In this document: one piece after another, positions 1 through 8,906 of the stretch
Numbering within the stretch: position 1 is the first letter of the stretch
Layout of the letters: each line of letters begins with the position of its first letter
From: a virus
Direction: 5' to 3' (one strand)
Length of the DNA stretch: 64,000 bases
Virus record (IMG/VR): IMGVR_UViG_3300042352_001346
Span: 1 to 64,000 of that record
The notes under the pieces: model-generated
Seen by the model: the letters and a program-made list of their open reading frames with translations, nothing else
Databases searched by the model: none
What the model was told of the DNA's origin: nothing
Program-made: the position numbers and the translations under genes

Positions 1-2865
1 GATGATGTTATTGAAGTTGCTAATTATGCTGCATTACCAAGTATAGGAGAAGTAGGTAAAATATATGTTACTTTAAATGATAATAAAATATATAGATGGT
101 CAGGTAGTACATATGTTAATATAGCTACTTCTCCAGGTACAACAGATGATGTAGTAGAAGGTTCTGTAAATTTATACTATACAGATACTCGTGTAGCTGC
201 TTATTGTAATACTAATCATTATACAAAAACACAAATTAATAATTTTTTTTCTGGAGGAACTACTATAACAGGTTATAATAAATCAAATTGGGACTCAGCA
301 TACGGTTGGGGTAATCATGCTTCTGCTGGTTATGCTTTAGCCGCTTCTTTAGATGATTATGTTACTTTAGGAGGTAATGAAGAAATTTATGGTAATAAGA
401 ATATCACTGGTTTCTTTTCTTTTAAATCTTATAGTGCGATTATAAAAAATTCTGCTGAGTTAGGTAGTGTACAATTATTATACACTGGAGAAGATGATAA
501 TTTTGGAGTAGTAGAATTTCCAGCAGTAACAGACACAGAAACAGAGCAAATAGCTTATAGAAGTTGGATAGAATCACAAGGATATTTAAATTATATTCCA
601 AATTTGTATGCTGTTCTTGGTCAAGATAATCATACTGGAGGTATATCTATACGATTAGATGGTACAGACCAAATTCTAACAGATAACGGTTCTTATTTAA
701 GTAGGGGTAGTTTTGATAATGGTGGTGGTACAGAAGGAATTAGCTTAATGTGTAGTGTAGGATTTGAATTAAATTGGCAAAGTGGTTGGTTAAGTAGTTG
801 GAATGGTAGTACTTATGTACCAATTAAATTTAGTTCCGCTATTGAAGCAAATAATGTTTCAGGTATTATAGTTAATACTCTAGGAAATTACAATGTGGTT
901 TTAAAAGGTGATAATACAGATGCTTTAGGTCAAGATGGAGGAGACTATATACTTAAAACTGATGCAAGATATTACGGTATTATAATTACAGATTCCTGGT
1001 TAAATAGTGGTGATGCTGTAGCTAATTTTAGTCTTTTAACAATAGCTAGTGAAGATGTAGCTACGCAAAATTGGATAACAACAAGTTTAGGCAATCAAAC
1101 ATTAAGTGCAGATTTTAATGACTTATATGTTCAAGGCAATACGGTTGCAACTCAAGATTGGGTAGGTAATAATTATCTAGGAATAATAGCTACGGCTTCT
1201 AACTCAACCAAATGGAATGGTTACGATAACTGTTTAGCTTGTGGTGTTCAAGGTGCTGATGGCAGCATGTTGCCAATAGGTATAAGAGGTGATGGCTTAG
1301 TTTTAAGATATTCTGCCGCAGCTTTTCAATCTATGCTAGGCTTAGGTTCTAATGCTTATACTTCAACAGCTTATTTACCTATTAGTGGAGGAGAATTAAC
1401 TGGTGATTTAATAAGTAAAAGAATAAGGTCTATTACTACTACAGGAGAAGTTGGCGGTAATTTTACAATGTGGAAAGATGCTACACCGACCAAAGCTTTC
1501 GCTATTGGTTTTAACAACGAAGGGAGTGGTGCTACAAATGATTTTAATATCTCAAGATATACAGGCTCTGGATGGTTTAAAACTTTAGTAATAGATAATG
1601 CTACTGGTATAGTAAGTTTTGAAAATGGATTAACTTCTAAAGGTAAATTAGAAATAAACCAAGATGCTTTAAACTCTCTTGACATTAAGACTACGAATCT
1701 AAGTGCTGCGATAAGAATATCGAATAATCATGCTGGTACTCCTAACTATTGGAATTTGGCAGCAGGTATCAGCGGGGGTACAGCAAATGATTTTGGATTA
1801 ACGAGGGGTGCAGGTTATACTCCAGTATTTGTTGTTAATGGTACGACAGGTAATGTTACGTTTAGCGGAAGTATAAACGGTACGTCTGCTACTTTTACAT
1901 CTGGAATAAATGTTAATAACGACGCTTTTTTTAGAGGTAAAACTACGGGTGGCGTAGAGGTGCCCCTTTTAGGAGTGGCGGGTGATGACAATATTTATGT
2001 AGGAGATATTTTCGCGGGCGTACCTAGTGCGAATTTAAGTTTCAGAACGAACGGTGCAACACGACTTACTTTGTCTTCAACGGGCTTAGCCACATTTAGC
2101 GGTGAAATTCAAGGCACTTCTCAAAGACTATCTTCTTTTTTAGAGGTATCGGGCATTATATACCAACGTGACCATATTAATGTCAGGAATAAAGCGAATA
2201 ATGGTTGGCTAACATGGGCTGAAAGAAATACTACTGGTAGTGAAGTAAAGATTGATTTAAGTAATATAAGAAATATTTCAGCAAGTGGAAATATTAATGC
2301 AACTTATTTAGGTGTTGGTACTATAGAAACAAATGCCATAGGCACAGATGCAATCTCTGGAGCAGGTAATTCTTTTGTAAATGTTGTACAAGAAATGTTA
2401 GTAGCTGGCAATGTTCAAGCTACAAGTTATTCTTTAAACACTAATGAGTATATAAATTGGGGAAGTTCTTATGCTGGTTCGAGTGGTTATGGTTTCAGAG
2501 ATAATTATGGAATCATGCAATATAAAAATAGCGGAGGTGTTTGGACTAATTTTGCAGATTATGCTATTTCTGTAAATATAAGTAATTCTGATTATGAAAT
2601 AGTTGGTTCGGAAGAATACGTAGAATTTAGCGGTTTTACAAATAACAGAAATTGTACATTACCTTCTCCAAGTAGTTTTGACGGCAAAAGATTAGTGATT
2701 TCTTTAGTAGGAATTGGAGGTTATCAATTAGATTTTGTAGGAGATTTTATTCCTGTAGATTTATCAACTAATGTAATATCTTCTTTAACTATGGCTAGGA
2801 CTATGATTATATATAGTAACGGAACTTTATGGAGAATAGTAAATGATTATAATGTACCTCTTTAA
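1..2865 (+). CDS. Tail fibre protein, 5' end outside the window
   Basis: The reading frame is open from base 1 and runs 955 codons to a TAA, so the gene starts upstream of the window. It has the look of a long trimeric tail fibre: low-complexity, Gly/Ser/Thr/Asn-rich, with repeated short beta units of the type 'G-x-ATFSG-x-I-x-GTS' (for example around codons 615-705) and the motif YGWGNHASAGY near codon 102, which recurs in fibres of Bacteroidota phages. The protein probably contacts the host surface. The stretch at about 1680-2230 is visibly richer in G+C and uses ACG, GCG, GGC and CGA codons that are rare in the neighbouring DNA, suggesting an exchanged receptor-binding segment. The C-terminal ~90 residues form a compact domain of unknown type. 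An ATG or TTG start inside the frame is possible but unnecessary. Confidence 0.8.
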   Translation, partial: DDVIEVANYAALPSIGEVGKIYVTLNDNKIYRWSGSTYVNIATSPGTTDDVVEGSVNLYYTDTRVAAYCNTNHYTKTQINNFFSGGTTITGYNKSNWDSAYGWGNHASAGYALAASLDDYVTLGGNEEIYGNKNITGFFSFKSYSAIIKNSAELGSVQLLYTGEDDNFGVVEFPAVTDTETEQIAYRSWIESQGYLNYIPNLYAVLGQDNHTGGISIRLDGTDQILTDNGSYLSRGSFDNGGGTEGISLMCSVGFELNWQSGWLSSWNGSTYVPIKFSSAIEANNVSGIIVNTLGNYNVVLKGDNTDALGQDGGDYILKTDARYYGIIITDSWLNSGDAVANFSLLTIASEDVATQNWITTSLGNQTLSADFNDLYVQGNTVATQDWVGNNYLGIIATASNSTKWNGYDNCLACGVQGADGSMLPIGIRGDGLVLRYSAAAFQSMLGLGSNAYTSTAYLPISGGELTGDLISKRIRSITTTGEVGGNFTMWKDATPTKAFAIGFNNEGSGATNDFNISRYTGSGWFKTLVIDNATGIVSFENGLTSKGKLEINQDALNSLDIKTTNLSAAIRISNNHAGTPNYWNLAAGISGGTANDFGLTRGAGYTPVFVVNGTTGNVTFSGSINGTSATFTSGINVNNDAFFRGKTTGGVEVPLLGVAGDDNIYVGDIFAGVPSANLSFRTNGATRLTLSSTGLATFSGEIQGTSQRLSSFLEVSGIIYQRDHINVRNKANNGWLTWAERNTTGSEVKIDLSNIRNISASGNINATYLGVGTIETNAIGTDAISGAGNSFVNVVQEMLVAGNVQATSYSLNTNEYINWGSSYAGSSGYGFRDNYGIMQYKNSGGVWTNFADYAISVNISNSDYEIVGSEEYVEFSGFTNNRNCTLPSPSSFDGKRLVISLVGIGGYQLDFVGDFIPVDLSTNVISSLTMARTMIIYSNGTLWRIVNDYNVPL

Positions 2866-2888
2866 TAAATAAAAATTAGAAATAAAAT

Positions 2889-3494
2889 ATGGATTTAAGT
2901 AAAGCACTAGACCATTTTGAAAAAATATTAGAATTATTTAGTATTGGTTATGGAAGTGTTTGGTTTAATAGATATTTAGAAAAAAAATCTATTGAAAGAA
3001 AAAAACCTTCTTTAGAAGATATAGACCATTATGAAAGAATACAAGAAGCATTAGAAACAATTAGAGATACATTAAATCCTAATATAGTAGCTTTTTGGGA
3101 AGGAAGTAACGGAGAAACTACATTATCTGGTTTTCATAAGAAAAAATTATCATTAGTTGCAGAAAGTGTATCTGATGATAAATATTCTGGTATAGGAGAA
3201 CTTGATAATATTCCAGCAATTAATTTTAAAAGAAATATTGATTTACTTCGTACAAGTGACTATGGATATATAGTAAGTTATGAATTTGAAAAATTTGATG
3301 AACTTGCTGCTCTTCATCAATCTTATGAAATAGGTACTTTGGTAGCTTTAAAAATAATTACAGGTAGAGATATAAAAAAATGGACAGGTATTTTAGTTGT
3401 AGGATTTAAAGAAAAACCAAAATTATTAACAGATGCAGACCTTGCTTGGTTAAATATACAAGCTGGAAGAATAGGGAATAAATTAACTATTTAA
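2889..3494 (+). CDS. Hypothetical protein, possible GAF-like domain
   Basis: 201 residues, ATG start 23 nt after the fibre gene. The N-terminal 70 residues are predicted helical; after that the motif NIVAFWEGSNGET and the later alternating strands (GTLVALKIITG, TGILVVGF) resemble the small GAF-like proteins often seen in tailed phages, but this is a weak impression from pattern alone. There is no signal peptide or membrane segment. It follows the tail fibre directly and precedes the head module, so it may belong to either. Function unknown. Confidence 0.7.
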   Translation: MDLSKALDHFEKILELFSIGYGSVWFNRYLEKKSIERKKPSLEDIDHYERIQEALETIRDTLNPNIVAFWEGSNGETTLSGFHKKKLSLVAESVSDDKYSGIGELDNIPAINFKRNIDLLRTSDYGYIVSYEFEKFDELAALHQSYEIGTLVALKIITGRDIKKWTGILVVGFKEKPKLLTDADLAWLNIQAGRIGNKLTI

Positions 3495-3525
3495 AATAAT
3501 TAAAAAAAATTTCTAAATTTTTCTT

Positions 3526-3533
3526 ACCTTCAC
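3526..3533 (+). promoter_or_regulatory. Weak promoter candidate (TACCTTCA)
   Basis: A TAnnTTTG-like element preceded by the same A/T-rich spacer ending in TTTTTCT seen at the other promoters, 28 nt upstream of the ATG at 3561. It lacks the TTTGG upstream box, so it is less certain. It would start the head operon. Confidence 0.35.
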
Positions 3534-3560
3534 ATTTTATTAATAATAAAACTTTATTTT

Positions 3561-3887
3561 ATGTTCGCTATTAAAAATTTTACTAATTCAAGTAAATTAG
3601 GTACTTTACCTCCTTTAAGTTCTGTATTAGGTCTTATAACTTCTTGTTCAATTCAAAAAGTAAAAGGAGGAATTTCTGCTCCATCATCTATTAATTCTGT
3701 TAATAAAGGAGAATATAGTGTTAATTTAAGATTTTCTATTTATATTAGTGATTCTGCATATAAAGAAGGTAAAGAGTCTTTAGATGAATTAAATTTTAAT
3801 ACTTCTTTTGATACATTCCCTACAGAAAATATGTTGGAAGATTTTATTAAAAGTAAAATTCCTAATGAAACTTCTGCTGTAAAATAA
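3561..3887 (+). CDS. Hypothetical protein, head module
   Basis: 108 residues; first gene after a possible promoter. No family recognised. The centre is predicted beta (GEYSVNLRFSIYIS) and the C-terminus is acidic and helical. It is the first of three small or medium genes that lead to the Mu F-like morphogenesis gene, so a head or connector accessory role is likely by position only. Confidence 0.65.
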   Translation: MFAIKNFTNSSKLGTLPPLSSVLGLITSCSIQKVKGGISAPSSINSVNKGEYSVNLRFSIYISDSAYKEGKESLDELNFNTSFDTFPTENMLEDFIKSKIPNETSAVK

Positions 3888-3914
3888 TTTAATAACTTTC
3901 TTAAATAAAGAATA

Positions 3915-4364
3915 ATGTCTGTACAAATTTCAAATAGTAATTTATTAAAATTTAATCAAATAATAGGTAATTTATTATCAACAGAAAAATATAAAAAAAC
4001 AAAAGTAGAAGTATTTTTTACTAATTTGCTAAAAAATAGATTAACTCAATTTATTGACCAGTATAATCTAGATTTAGAAGATTTAGAACTTGAAAATGCA
4101 AATACTGATAAAGATGGTAGTGTTTTATTTGTAGATACTAAATTTGGTAGAAAATATCAATTTAATAAAGAAGGTTTAAAAAAGAAAGATAAAGGAGTTA
4201 TAGAACTTCTTAAAAAAACTTTTGAATTTGAGCCAATTCATTGTTCTATAGAAGAAGTAGGTAATTTAATGATTATCGAAGAAGGAGATAATGATGTAGT
4301 TAAAGAAATAAAAGAAATTTATGCTTCATTTATTCTTTATACACCATCTAAGGAAATAGTTTAA
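3915..4364 (+). CDS. Hypothetical protein, head module
   Basis: 149 residues, charged and mostly helical (Lys/Glu/Asp/Leu-rich), no cysteine cluster, signal peptide or membrane segment. The stop codon is followed after one base by the ATG of the head-morphogenesis gene, which implies translational coupling. No family recognised; a structural or chaperone role in head assembly is inferred from position. Confidence 0.65.
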   Translation: MSVQISNSNLLKFNQIIGNLLSTEKYKKTKVEVFFTNLLKNRLTQFIDQYNLDLEDLELENANTDKDGSVLFVDTKFGRKYQFNKEGLKKKDKGVIELLKKTFEFEPIHCSIEEVGNLMIIEEGDNDVVKEIKEIYASFILYTPSKEIV

Positions 4365-4365
4365 A

Positions 4366-5259
4366 ATGTTATTTTCAAATAATGAATTAGAAGATTTTTT
4401 TAAATTAATAGATTCTTATCATTTAATATATATAGGTCAAAATGTTGATTCTAAATTATTTACTAATGATGATAAGAATTTATTAAAATCTTTTGGTATA
4501 GATATAAATCAATTTCCAAAAGAAACTTTAATAAATAGTAATTTTAAATTTGGAGTATTAGCTGAGTATTTAGGTAATAAAGATACAAAAAATATTTCTT
4601 ATATTGATTTTAAAAATTATGTTAAAAAAGGTAAATTTATACCATTAACAAATTTAGAAGAAAAAGTATTAGAAAATATAAAACATCAAGCTTATCATGA
4701 TATTAAAGGTGTAAGTAATAAAATACAAAAAACCTTAATACAAAAAAATATTGAATTATCAACTACTGAAAATGTTAAAAATCGTGAATCAATACGTAAT
4801 TTAGTATTAGATTTAGGACATAAAACAGGAGAATGGAATAGAGATTTTGGACGTATTGCTGATTATGTTATGCATTCTAGCTATGAAAGCGGAAGAGCAG
4901 CAATGATGGAAGAAAGAAATAAAGGTAAAGATGTTAAAGTTTATAAAGATGTTAAAATAGAAGGTGCTTGTAAACATTGTATTAAACTTTATTTAGATTA
5001 CGATTTAAAACCAAAAATATTTTTACTAAGTGAATTACGAGCAAATGGTACAAATATTGGTGTTAAAGCAGACAATTGGAAACCAACATTAGGTAGTTTG
5101 CATCCACATTGTAGATGTACTTTACAATATTATGAAGAAGGTACAACTTGGAATGAAAAAACTAGAATGTTTGAATTTTTAGAAAGTAATTTTGTTAGAA
5201 AAGTAGCTACAAAATCTAAAATAAAAATTACTATTGGTGATAAAGTTTACGAAAGATAA
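4366..5259 (+). CDS. Mu gpF-like head morphogenesis protein
   Basis: 297 residues. The C-terminal part carries the signature of the Mu F / SPP1 gp7 minor head family: a Cys pair (ACKHC, about residues 201-204), a central acidic and basic stretch, and the diagnostic SLHPHCRC motif at about residues 244-251. The N-terminal 180 residues are mainly helical. In characterised phages these proteins bind the portal region and are packaged in the head. It overlaps no neighbour and sits between two small genes. The portal gene that usually precedes it is not found here and may lie upstream of the window. Confidence 0.75.
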   Translation: MLFSNNELEDFFKLIDSYHLIYIGQNVDSKLFTNDDKNLLKSFGIDINQFPKETLINSNFKFGVLAEYLGNKDTKNISYIDFKNYVKKGKFIPLTNLEEKVLENIKHQAYHDIKGVSNKIQKTLIQKNIELSTTENVKNRESIRNLVLDLGHKTGEWNRDFGRIADYVMHSSYESGRAAMMEERNKGKDVKVYKDVKIEGACKHCIKLYLDYDLKPKIFLLSELRANGTNIGVKADNWKPTLGSLHPHCRCTLQYYEEGTTWNEKTRMFEFLESNFVRKVATKSKIKITIGDKVYER

Positions 5260-5275
5260 ATTAAATAATATTTTT

Positions 5276-5503
5276 ATGACACAAATAAAATCTGGTACTC
5301 ATTTTGTTGAAGTAGATAATGCTACATATCCATTAAATACTTTAGTAGGTAGATTTGATGGAGATTTTTTAGAAATAGTAATTTGGGGTTCTAATCAAAT
5401 TATATCACAAAGAAAAAAATATACAGAATATTCAGTTGATGGTGTTATACCTGCTAATGCTGCAGCTTTAAAAACATCTTTTACTTCAATAGTTTATATT
5501 TAA
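5276..5503 (+). CDS. Hypothetical small beta-rich protein
   Basis: 75 residues from the ATG at 5276. A longer in-frame start at 5234 would overlap the end of the preceding gene by 26 nt and add 14 residues whose DNA is already coding in another frame, so the later ATG is preferred. The protein is predicted as beta strands with no recognised motif. Head accessory role by position only. Confidence 0.6.
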   Translation: MTQIKSGTHFVEVDNATYPLNTLVGRFDGDFLEIVIWGSNQIISQRKKYTEYSVDGVIPANAAALKTSFTSIVYI

Positions 5504-5508
5504 TAAAA

Positions 5509-7200
5509 ATGAATAGTATAGTAGATATTTTAATAGCACAAAATAAATTAGATTCTAAATTACAGAATTTAATTGGTGAATATCTTGGTTATAAACGTTC
5601 AGTTAATTTTAATTTAGAAAATTGTCCAGAAAAAAGTACAAATTTAATTAAAGGTAAACTTCAAAACTATGAAGCTATTTTTATAAAAGAAGGTGATACT
5701 TTAAAAAGTGAAATTAATGATTTAGATGTTTTAAAAAATTTTTACCATTCTGCTAATATGAGTAGTAAAAAACATTGTGTTGCTACCATTATTCGTGATA
5801 TAGAAGATTATAATAATATAATGTTATTATTAAGAAGTGGAGAAGATTCTTTTCATCCAAATACATGGTGTTTACCAGGTGGAGGTGTAGATTTTGGAGA
5901 AAATATATTTGAAGCAGCAAGACGTGAAATAAAAGAAGAAACAAATTTAAAAATATTTGATATTCAATTTAAAGAATTAATTTCATTACCGGAAGTTAAT
6001 ATTTATTATTTTGAAGCTTATATTAATAAAAATAGTCAAAATATAGTTCTTGATAATAAAGAACATAAAAATTATATTTTTTCTTCTTTTGAAGAATGGA
6101 AGAATTTGCCATTAATATTAGATTTAAAATCTCATTTATGCCAATTAATGAATATTAATTGGCAACCTACATTAGAAGAATTTCTTGGTGAAAATGGTGA
6201 TATAAAGAAAGGTGGTTATCCAATTGGTACAGTTAGAAATGGTTTTAAAAAAGTAGCTGATACCGGTGGTAAAGGTGATTGGATTGCTGTTAATCATCAA
6301 GAAAAACCTGCAGTAAGAGAAAGTAAGAAAAAAGATGATAGTGAAGATATTTCTGCAGAAGTAAAAGAATATGAAGAAAAATTACCTCCAAAACCAACAT
6401 CAGAACAAACTTGGAAAGCTTATGGTTTATTTTGTAATATGGTTGTAGATGGTACTACTAAAAGTTTAGTAGCCTTTGGAACTGGAGGAGTAGGTAAAAC
6501 ATTTACTTTAGAATCAGTTCTACAGAAAAAAGGAATGGTTGGTTATGATGAAGAACAAGGTCATAATATAAATGAACCACACAACTATGATTATATAAAA
6601 ATAACAGGTTCTGCAAATGGTAGTTCTGTATATCAAGCTTTATTTGAACACAACGGTAAATTAATTATATTTGACGATTGTGATAGTGCTTTAAAAGATG
6701 AAAACGCTGTTAATTTCTTTAAAGGTGCATTAGATAGTTCTGGTGATGGTACTATTAGTTATAAACCATCTTCTCCTTTAAGAACAGATAAATTAGAAGG
6801 TAGTGTAACAACTCCCACTGGATTAAATAATGTTCCAAGTAGATTTAAATTTAAAGGTCAAGTAATATTTATTTCTAACTTAGCACCTGATAAAATTCCT
6901 CAACCATTAATTGATAGTAGATGTTTATCAGTTGATTTATCAATGTCTAAAGATGAAACTATAAAAAGAATACAAAATATTCTACCTAAAATGGATATTA
7001 AAGATGCAAGAGGTAATTCATTAGGAGCAACTTTAGAAGAAAAACAAATGGCACTTGATTTCTTAAATGAACATAGAAATGATATTCGTATAGGTAAACT
7101 TAATGCAAGAACCTTAGGTAATATTATTAAAGTAATTCACTCAAGTAAAGGTGAAGGTGAAGATTGGAAAGATGCTGCTGAAACATTATTATTTAATTAA
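5509..7200 (+). CDS. Nudix hydrolase fused to an AAA ATPase
   Basis: 563 residues with two enzymatic domains. Residues about 80-220 form a Nudix domain with a complete Nudix box (G-x5-E-x7-REIKEE, about residues 124-146), expected to hydrolyse a nucleoside-diphosphate-linked compound. Residues about 228-265 form a short linker element (GGYPIGTVRNGFKKV, then W-I-A-V) like tags seen in phage head-morphogenesis proteins. Residues about 300-560 form a P-loop ATPase with Walker A GTGGVGKT (about 324-331) and Walker B KLIIFDDCD (about 384-392), followed by FISN sensor-like and arginine-finger-like segments. It lies inside the head module between the Mu F-like protein and the prohead protease. The domain pair is unusual, and the substrate and ATPase client are unknown. 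Confidence 0.8.
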   Translation: MNSIVDILIAQNKLDSKLQNLIGEYLGYKRSVNFNLENCPEKSTNLIKGKLQNYEAIFIKEGDTLKSEINDLDVLKNFYHSANMSSKKHCVATIIRDIEDYNNIMLLLRSGEDSFHPNTWCLPGGGVDFGENIFEAARREIKEETNLKIFDIQFKELISLPEVNIYYFEAYINKNSQNIVLDNKEHKNYIFSSFEEWKNLPLILDLKSHLCQLMNINWQPTLEEFLGENGDIKKGGYPIGTVRNGFKKVADTGGKGDWIAVNHQEKPAVRESKKKDDSEDISAEVKEYEEKLPPKPTSEQTWKAYGLFCNMVVDGTTKSLVAFGTGGVGKTFTLESVLQKKGMVGYDEEQGHNINEPHNYDYIKITGSANGSSVYQALFEHNGKLIIFDDCDSALKDENAVNFFKGALDSSGDGTISYKPSSPLRTDKLEGSVTTPTGLNNVPSRFKFKGQVIFISNLAPDKIPQPLIDSRCLSVDLSMSKDETIKRIQNILPKMDIKDARGNSLGATLEEKQMALDFLNEHRNDIRIGKLNARTLGNIIKVIHSSKGEGEDWKDAAETLLFN

Positions 7201-7214
7201 AATTGTTAGAATAT

Positions 7215-7409
7215 ATGAAAAATTTAGATTTATCTAAATATTCAACAAAAGATTTAGAAAATATGGCACAAGGTATGACTGCTAATGCTATGCGTACAGA
7301 GATATGTACAGAAATTGTTAAAAGACAAAAAAAGGACAAAGATAAGAATAGTGATAGTAATAAAAAATCATCACAATCAAGTAATTCTAATCCATTTTTA
7401 AAAAAATAA
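7215..7409 (+). CDS. Small basic protein, head module
   Basis: 64 residues from the ATG at 7215; a TTG at 7203 in the same frame would add four residues. The second half is a hydrophilic Lys/Ser/Asn-rich tail (KKDKDKNSDSNKK...). It sits immediately before the prohead protease. No family recognised; possibly an internal or scaffold-like component cleaved during maturation. Confidence 0.55.
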   Translation: MKNLDLSKYSTKDLENMAQGMTANAMRTEICTEIVKRQKKDKDKNSDSNKKSSQSSNSNPFLKK

Positions 7410-7412
7410 CTT

Positions 7413-8165
7413 ATGTCTGATAAATTTAGATTTTTTATACCTGACATTGATATATCTAAAGGAAAAGATAAAGAAGGTAATGAAACAATGATAGTTGAAG
7501 GTGTTGCTTCAACTATGACAGAAGATACTGATGGTGAAATTGTTGACCCTAATGGATTTGATTTAAATTATCTTTTAGACCAAGGTTTTATTAATTGGCA
7601 TCATGCAACTAAAGATAATCCAGGTACTATTATTGGAGAGCCTGTAAAAGCTTGGGTACAAGATTCAAAATTGCATGTAAGAGCAGAATTATATTCTTGG
7701 CAACCAATTGCTAGAGATGTTTATGATATAATTAATCAATTACAAAAGGGGAAAAGTAAAAGAAAACTTGGTTGGTCAATTGAAGGTAAGAAAATGGAAG
7801 TTGACCCTATGAATAAAAAATTTATTCGTAAATCAAGAGTAACAGGTATTGCAATTACACCTATGCCTAAAAATAAAGGTACTTATGTTGATATTTCTAA
7901 GGGTGAAAATTATGATTATGATACATATGATTTAAATGGTGAAAGTATAATTTTAGATATTAAAAAAGGTGAAGATAGTATTATTATAGATAAATTTTTT
8001 AATATTAAAAGATTTATAAAAGGTGTAGAACGTAAACCATTTTTATCTTTAGAAAATGCTGCAAATATTACAATTATTGAAAAAGGTTTTAAATTAGGTT
8101 TTATTCCAAAAGATGAATATTTAAAAGTACTTAAACGTATAAAGGGGCTTTTGGAAAATTCTTAA
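7413..8165 (+). CDS. Prohead (capsid maturation) protease
   Basis: 250 residues. Residues about 25-170 match the caudoviral prohead protease fold (herpesvirus-assemblin-like): the early GVASTMTEDTDGEIVDP strand, a catalytic-type histidine pair NWHHATK (H63/H64), and the serine motif LGWSIEGK (S122), followed by TGIAITPMPKN. The order protease - scaffold - major capsid protein downstream is the standard one. The remaining ~80 residues are a Lys/Asp-rich extension. It is expected to cleave scaffold and capsid N-termini after prohead assembly. Confidence 0.85.
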   Translation: MSDKFRFFIPDIDISKGKDKEGNETMIVEGVASTMTEDTDGEIVDPNGFDLNYLLDQGFINWHHATKDNPGTIIGEPVKAWVQDSKLHVRAELYSWQPIARDVYDIINQLQKGKSKRKLGWSIEGKKMEVDPMNKKFIRKSRVTGIAITPMPKNKGTYVDISKGENYDYDTYDLNGESIILDIKKGEDSIIIDKFFNIKRFIKGVERKPFLSLENAANITIIEKGFKLGFIPKDEYLKVLKRIKGLLENS

Positions 8166-8181
8166 ATTTTATTTAATTTTG
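8150..8181 (+). promoter_or_regulatory. Bacteroidota-type promoter for scaffold and capsid genes
   Basis: TTTGG at 8150-8154, a 19-nt A/T-rich spacer and a perfect TAnnTTTG box (TAATTTTG, 8174-8181). It overlaps the end of the protease gene and precedes the scaffold ATG at 8198 by 16 nt, so the scaffold and major capsid genes can be transcribed separately at a high level. Confidence 0.65.
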
Positions 8182-8197
8182 TTAAAGATTATAAATT

Positions 8198-8836
8198 ATG
8201 GATAATAAAATTTTTGTAGAAATAAATCCTGCTACTATTAAAAGAGCATTAGGTAATATGGGAATTACAGATGTTGTAGTTGCTAATAAACCTAATCCAT
8301 TTAATGGTAATATAACAGATGAATTATCTAAAGGAATAGAAGATGATTTAAATGGAAGTAATACTAAAAAAAATGATTTAAATCTACCTACACCAAATGG
8401 TGTAGATATGCTTTTAAAAGGTTTTACTGATTTTCAAACAAATGTTGCTAATCAACTTGCTATTAATAAGAAAGAAACTGATACACTTATTAAAGGATTA
8501 CAAGAAAAAGTTGAATTATTAGGAAAAACAGCTGGACCTAGAAAATCAGTTATGTCTAATGCAATGGAAAAAGGATTTAATGGTGGTGAAGGATTAAGTG
8601 ATAATGAAATTCCTGCAGATGTTAAAGCTGTTTTATCTAAGTCAAAACAAAAAAGAGCAATTATTAAAATATTAGAAGCTAAAGCTAATTTTGGTGAAAA
8701 TGATGAAAATATTGCTAAAGGATTACATAATAAAGAAATATCAAAAGCTTTAGTAAGTTTTGAAACATCTAATATTTTACCTGCAGCTATTTTAAAACAA
8801 TTAAGAGAAGAAGATAAAATTATGATTGTAGAATAA
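8198..8836 (+). CDS. Probable capsid scaffolding protein
   Basis: 212 residues, hydrophilic, rich in Lys, Asn and Glu, with a helical coiled-coil-like centre (about residues 68-110) and no enzymatic motif. This composition and its position between the prohead protease and the major capsid protein fit a scaffold. It has its own promoter immediately upstream. The assignment rests on gene order and composition, not on a sequence motif. Confidence 0.6.
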   Translation: MDNKIFVEINPATIKRALGNMGITDVVVANKPNPFNGNITDELSKGIEDDLNGSNTKKNDLNLPTPNGVDMLLKGFTDFQTNVANQLAINKKETDTLIKGLQEKVELLGKTAGPRKSVMSNAMEKGFNGGEGLSDNEIPADVKAVLSKSKQKRAIIKILEAKANFGENDENIAKGLHNKEISKALVSFETSNILPAAILKQLREEDKIMIVE

Positions 8837-8906
8837 CAATTATAATTTCTAAAAATATAAATTGTAGAATTAATAAAGTAGTAAATAAAAATTAATTTTA
8901 ACTAAA

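Noticed and set aside
1371-1685. Reverse-strand frame of 104 codons inside the tail fibre
   Set aside because: It is the antisense shadow of a long coding region. All other genes are on the + strand and it has no promoter or leader.
3501-3560. Full-strength promoter before the head operon
   Set aside because: Only the TACCTTCA box is present and the TTTGG box is missing, so it is kept only as a weak candidate.
5234-5275. Earlier in-frame start for the small gene at 5276
   Set aside because: It overlaps the conserved end of the head-morphogenesis gene, and the later ATG gives a compact protein.
7193-7447. Reverse-strand frame between the Nudix-AAA gene and the protease
   Set aside because: It lies opposite the small basic gene at 7215 and neighbours; its hydrophobic translation is what antisense Lys/Asn codons give.
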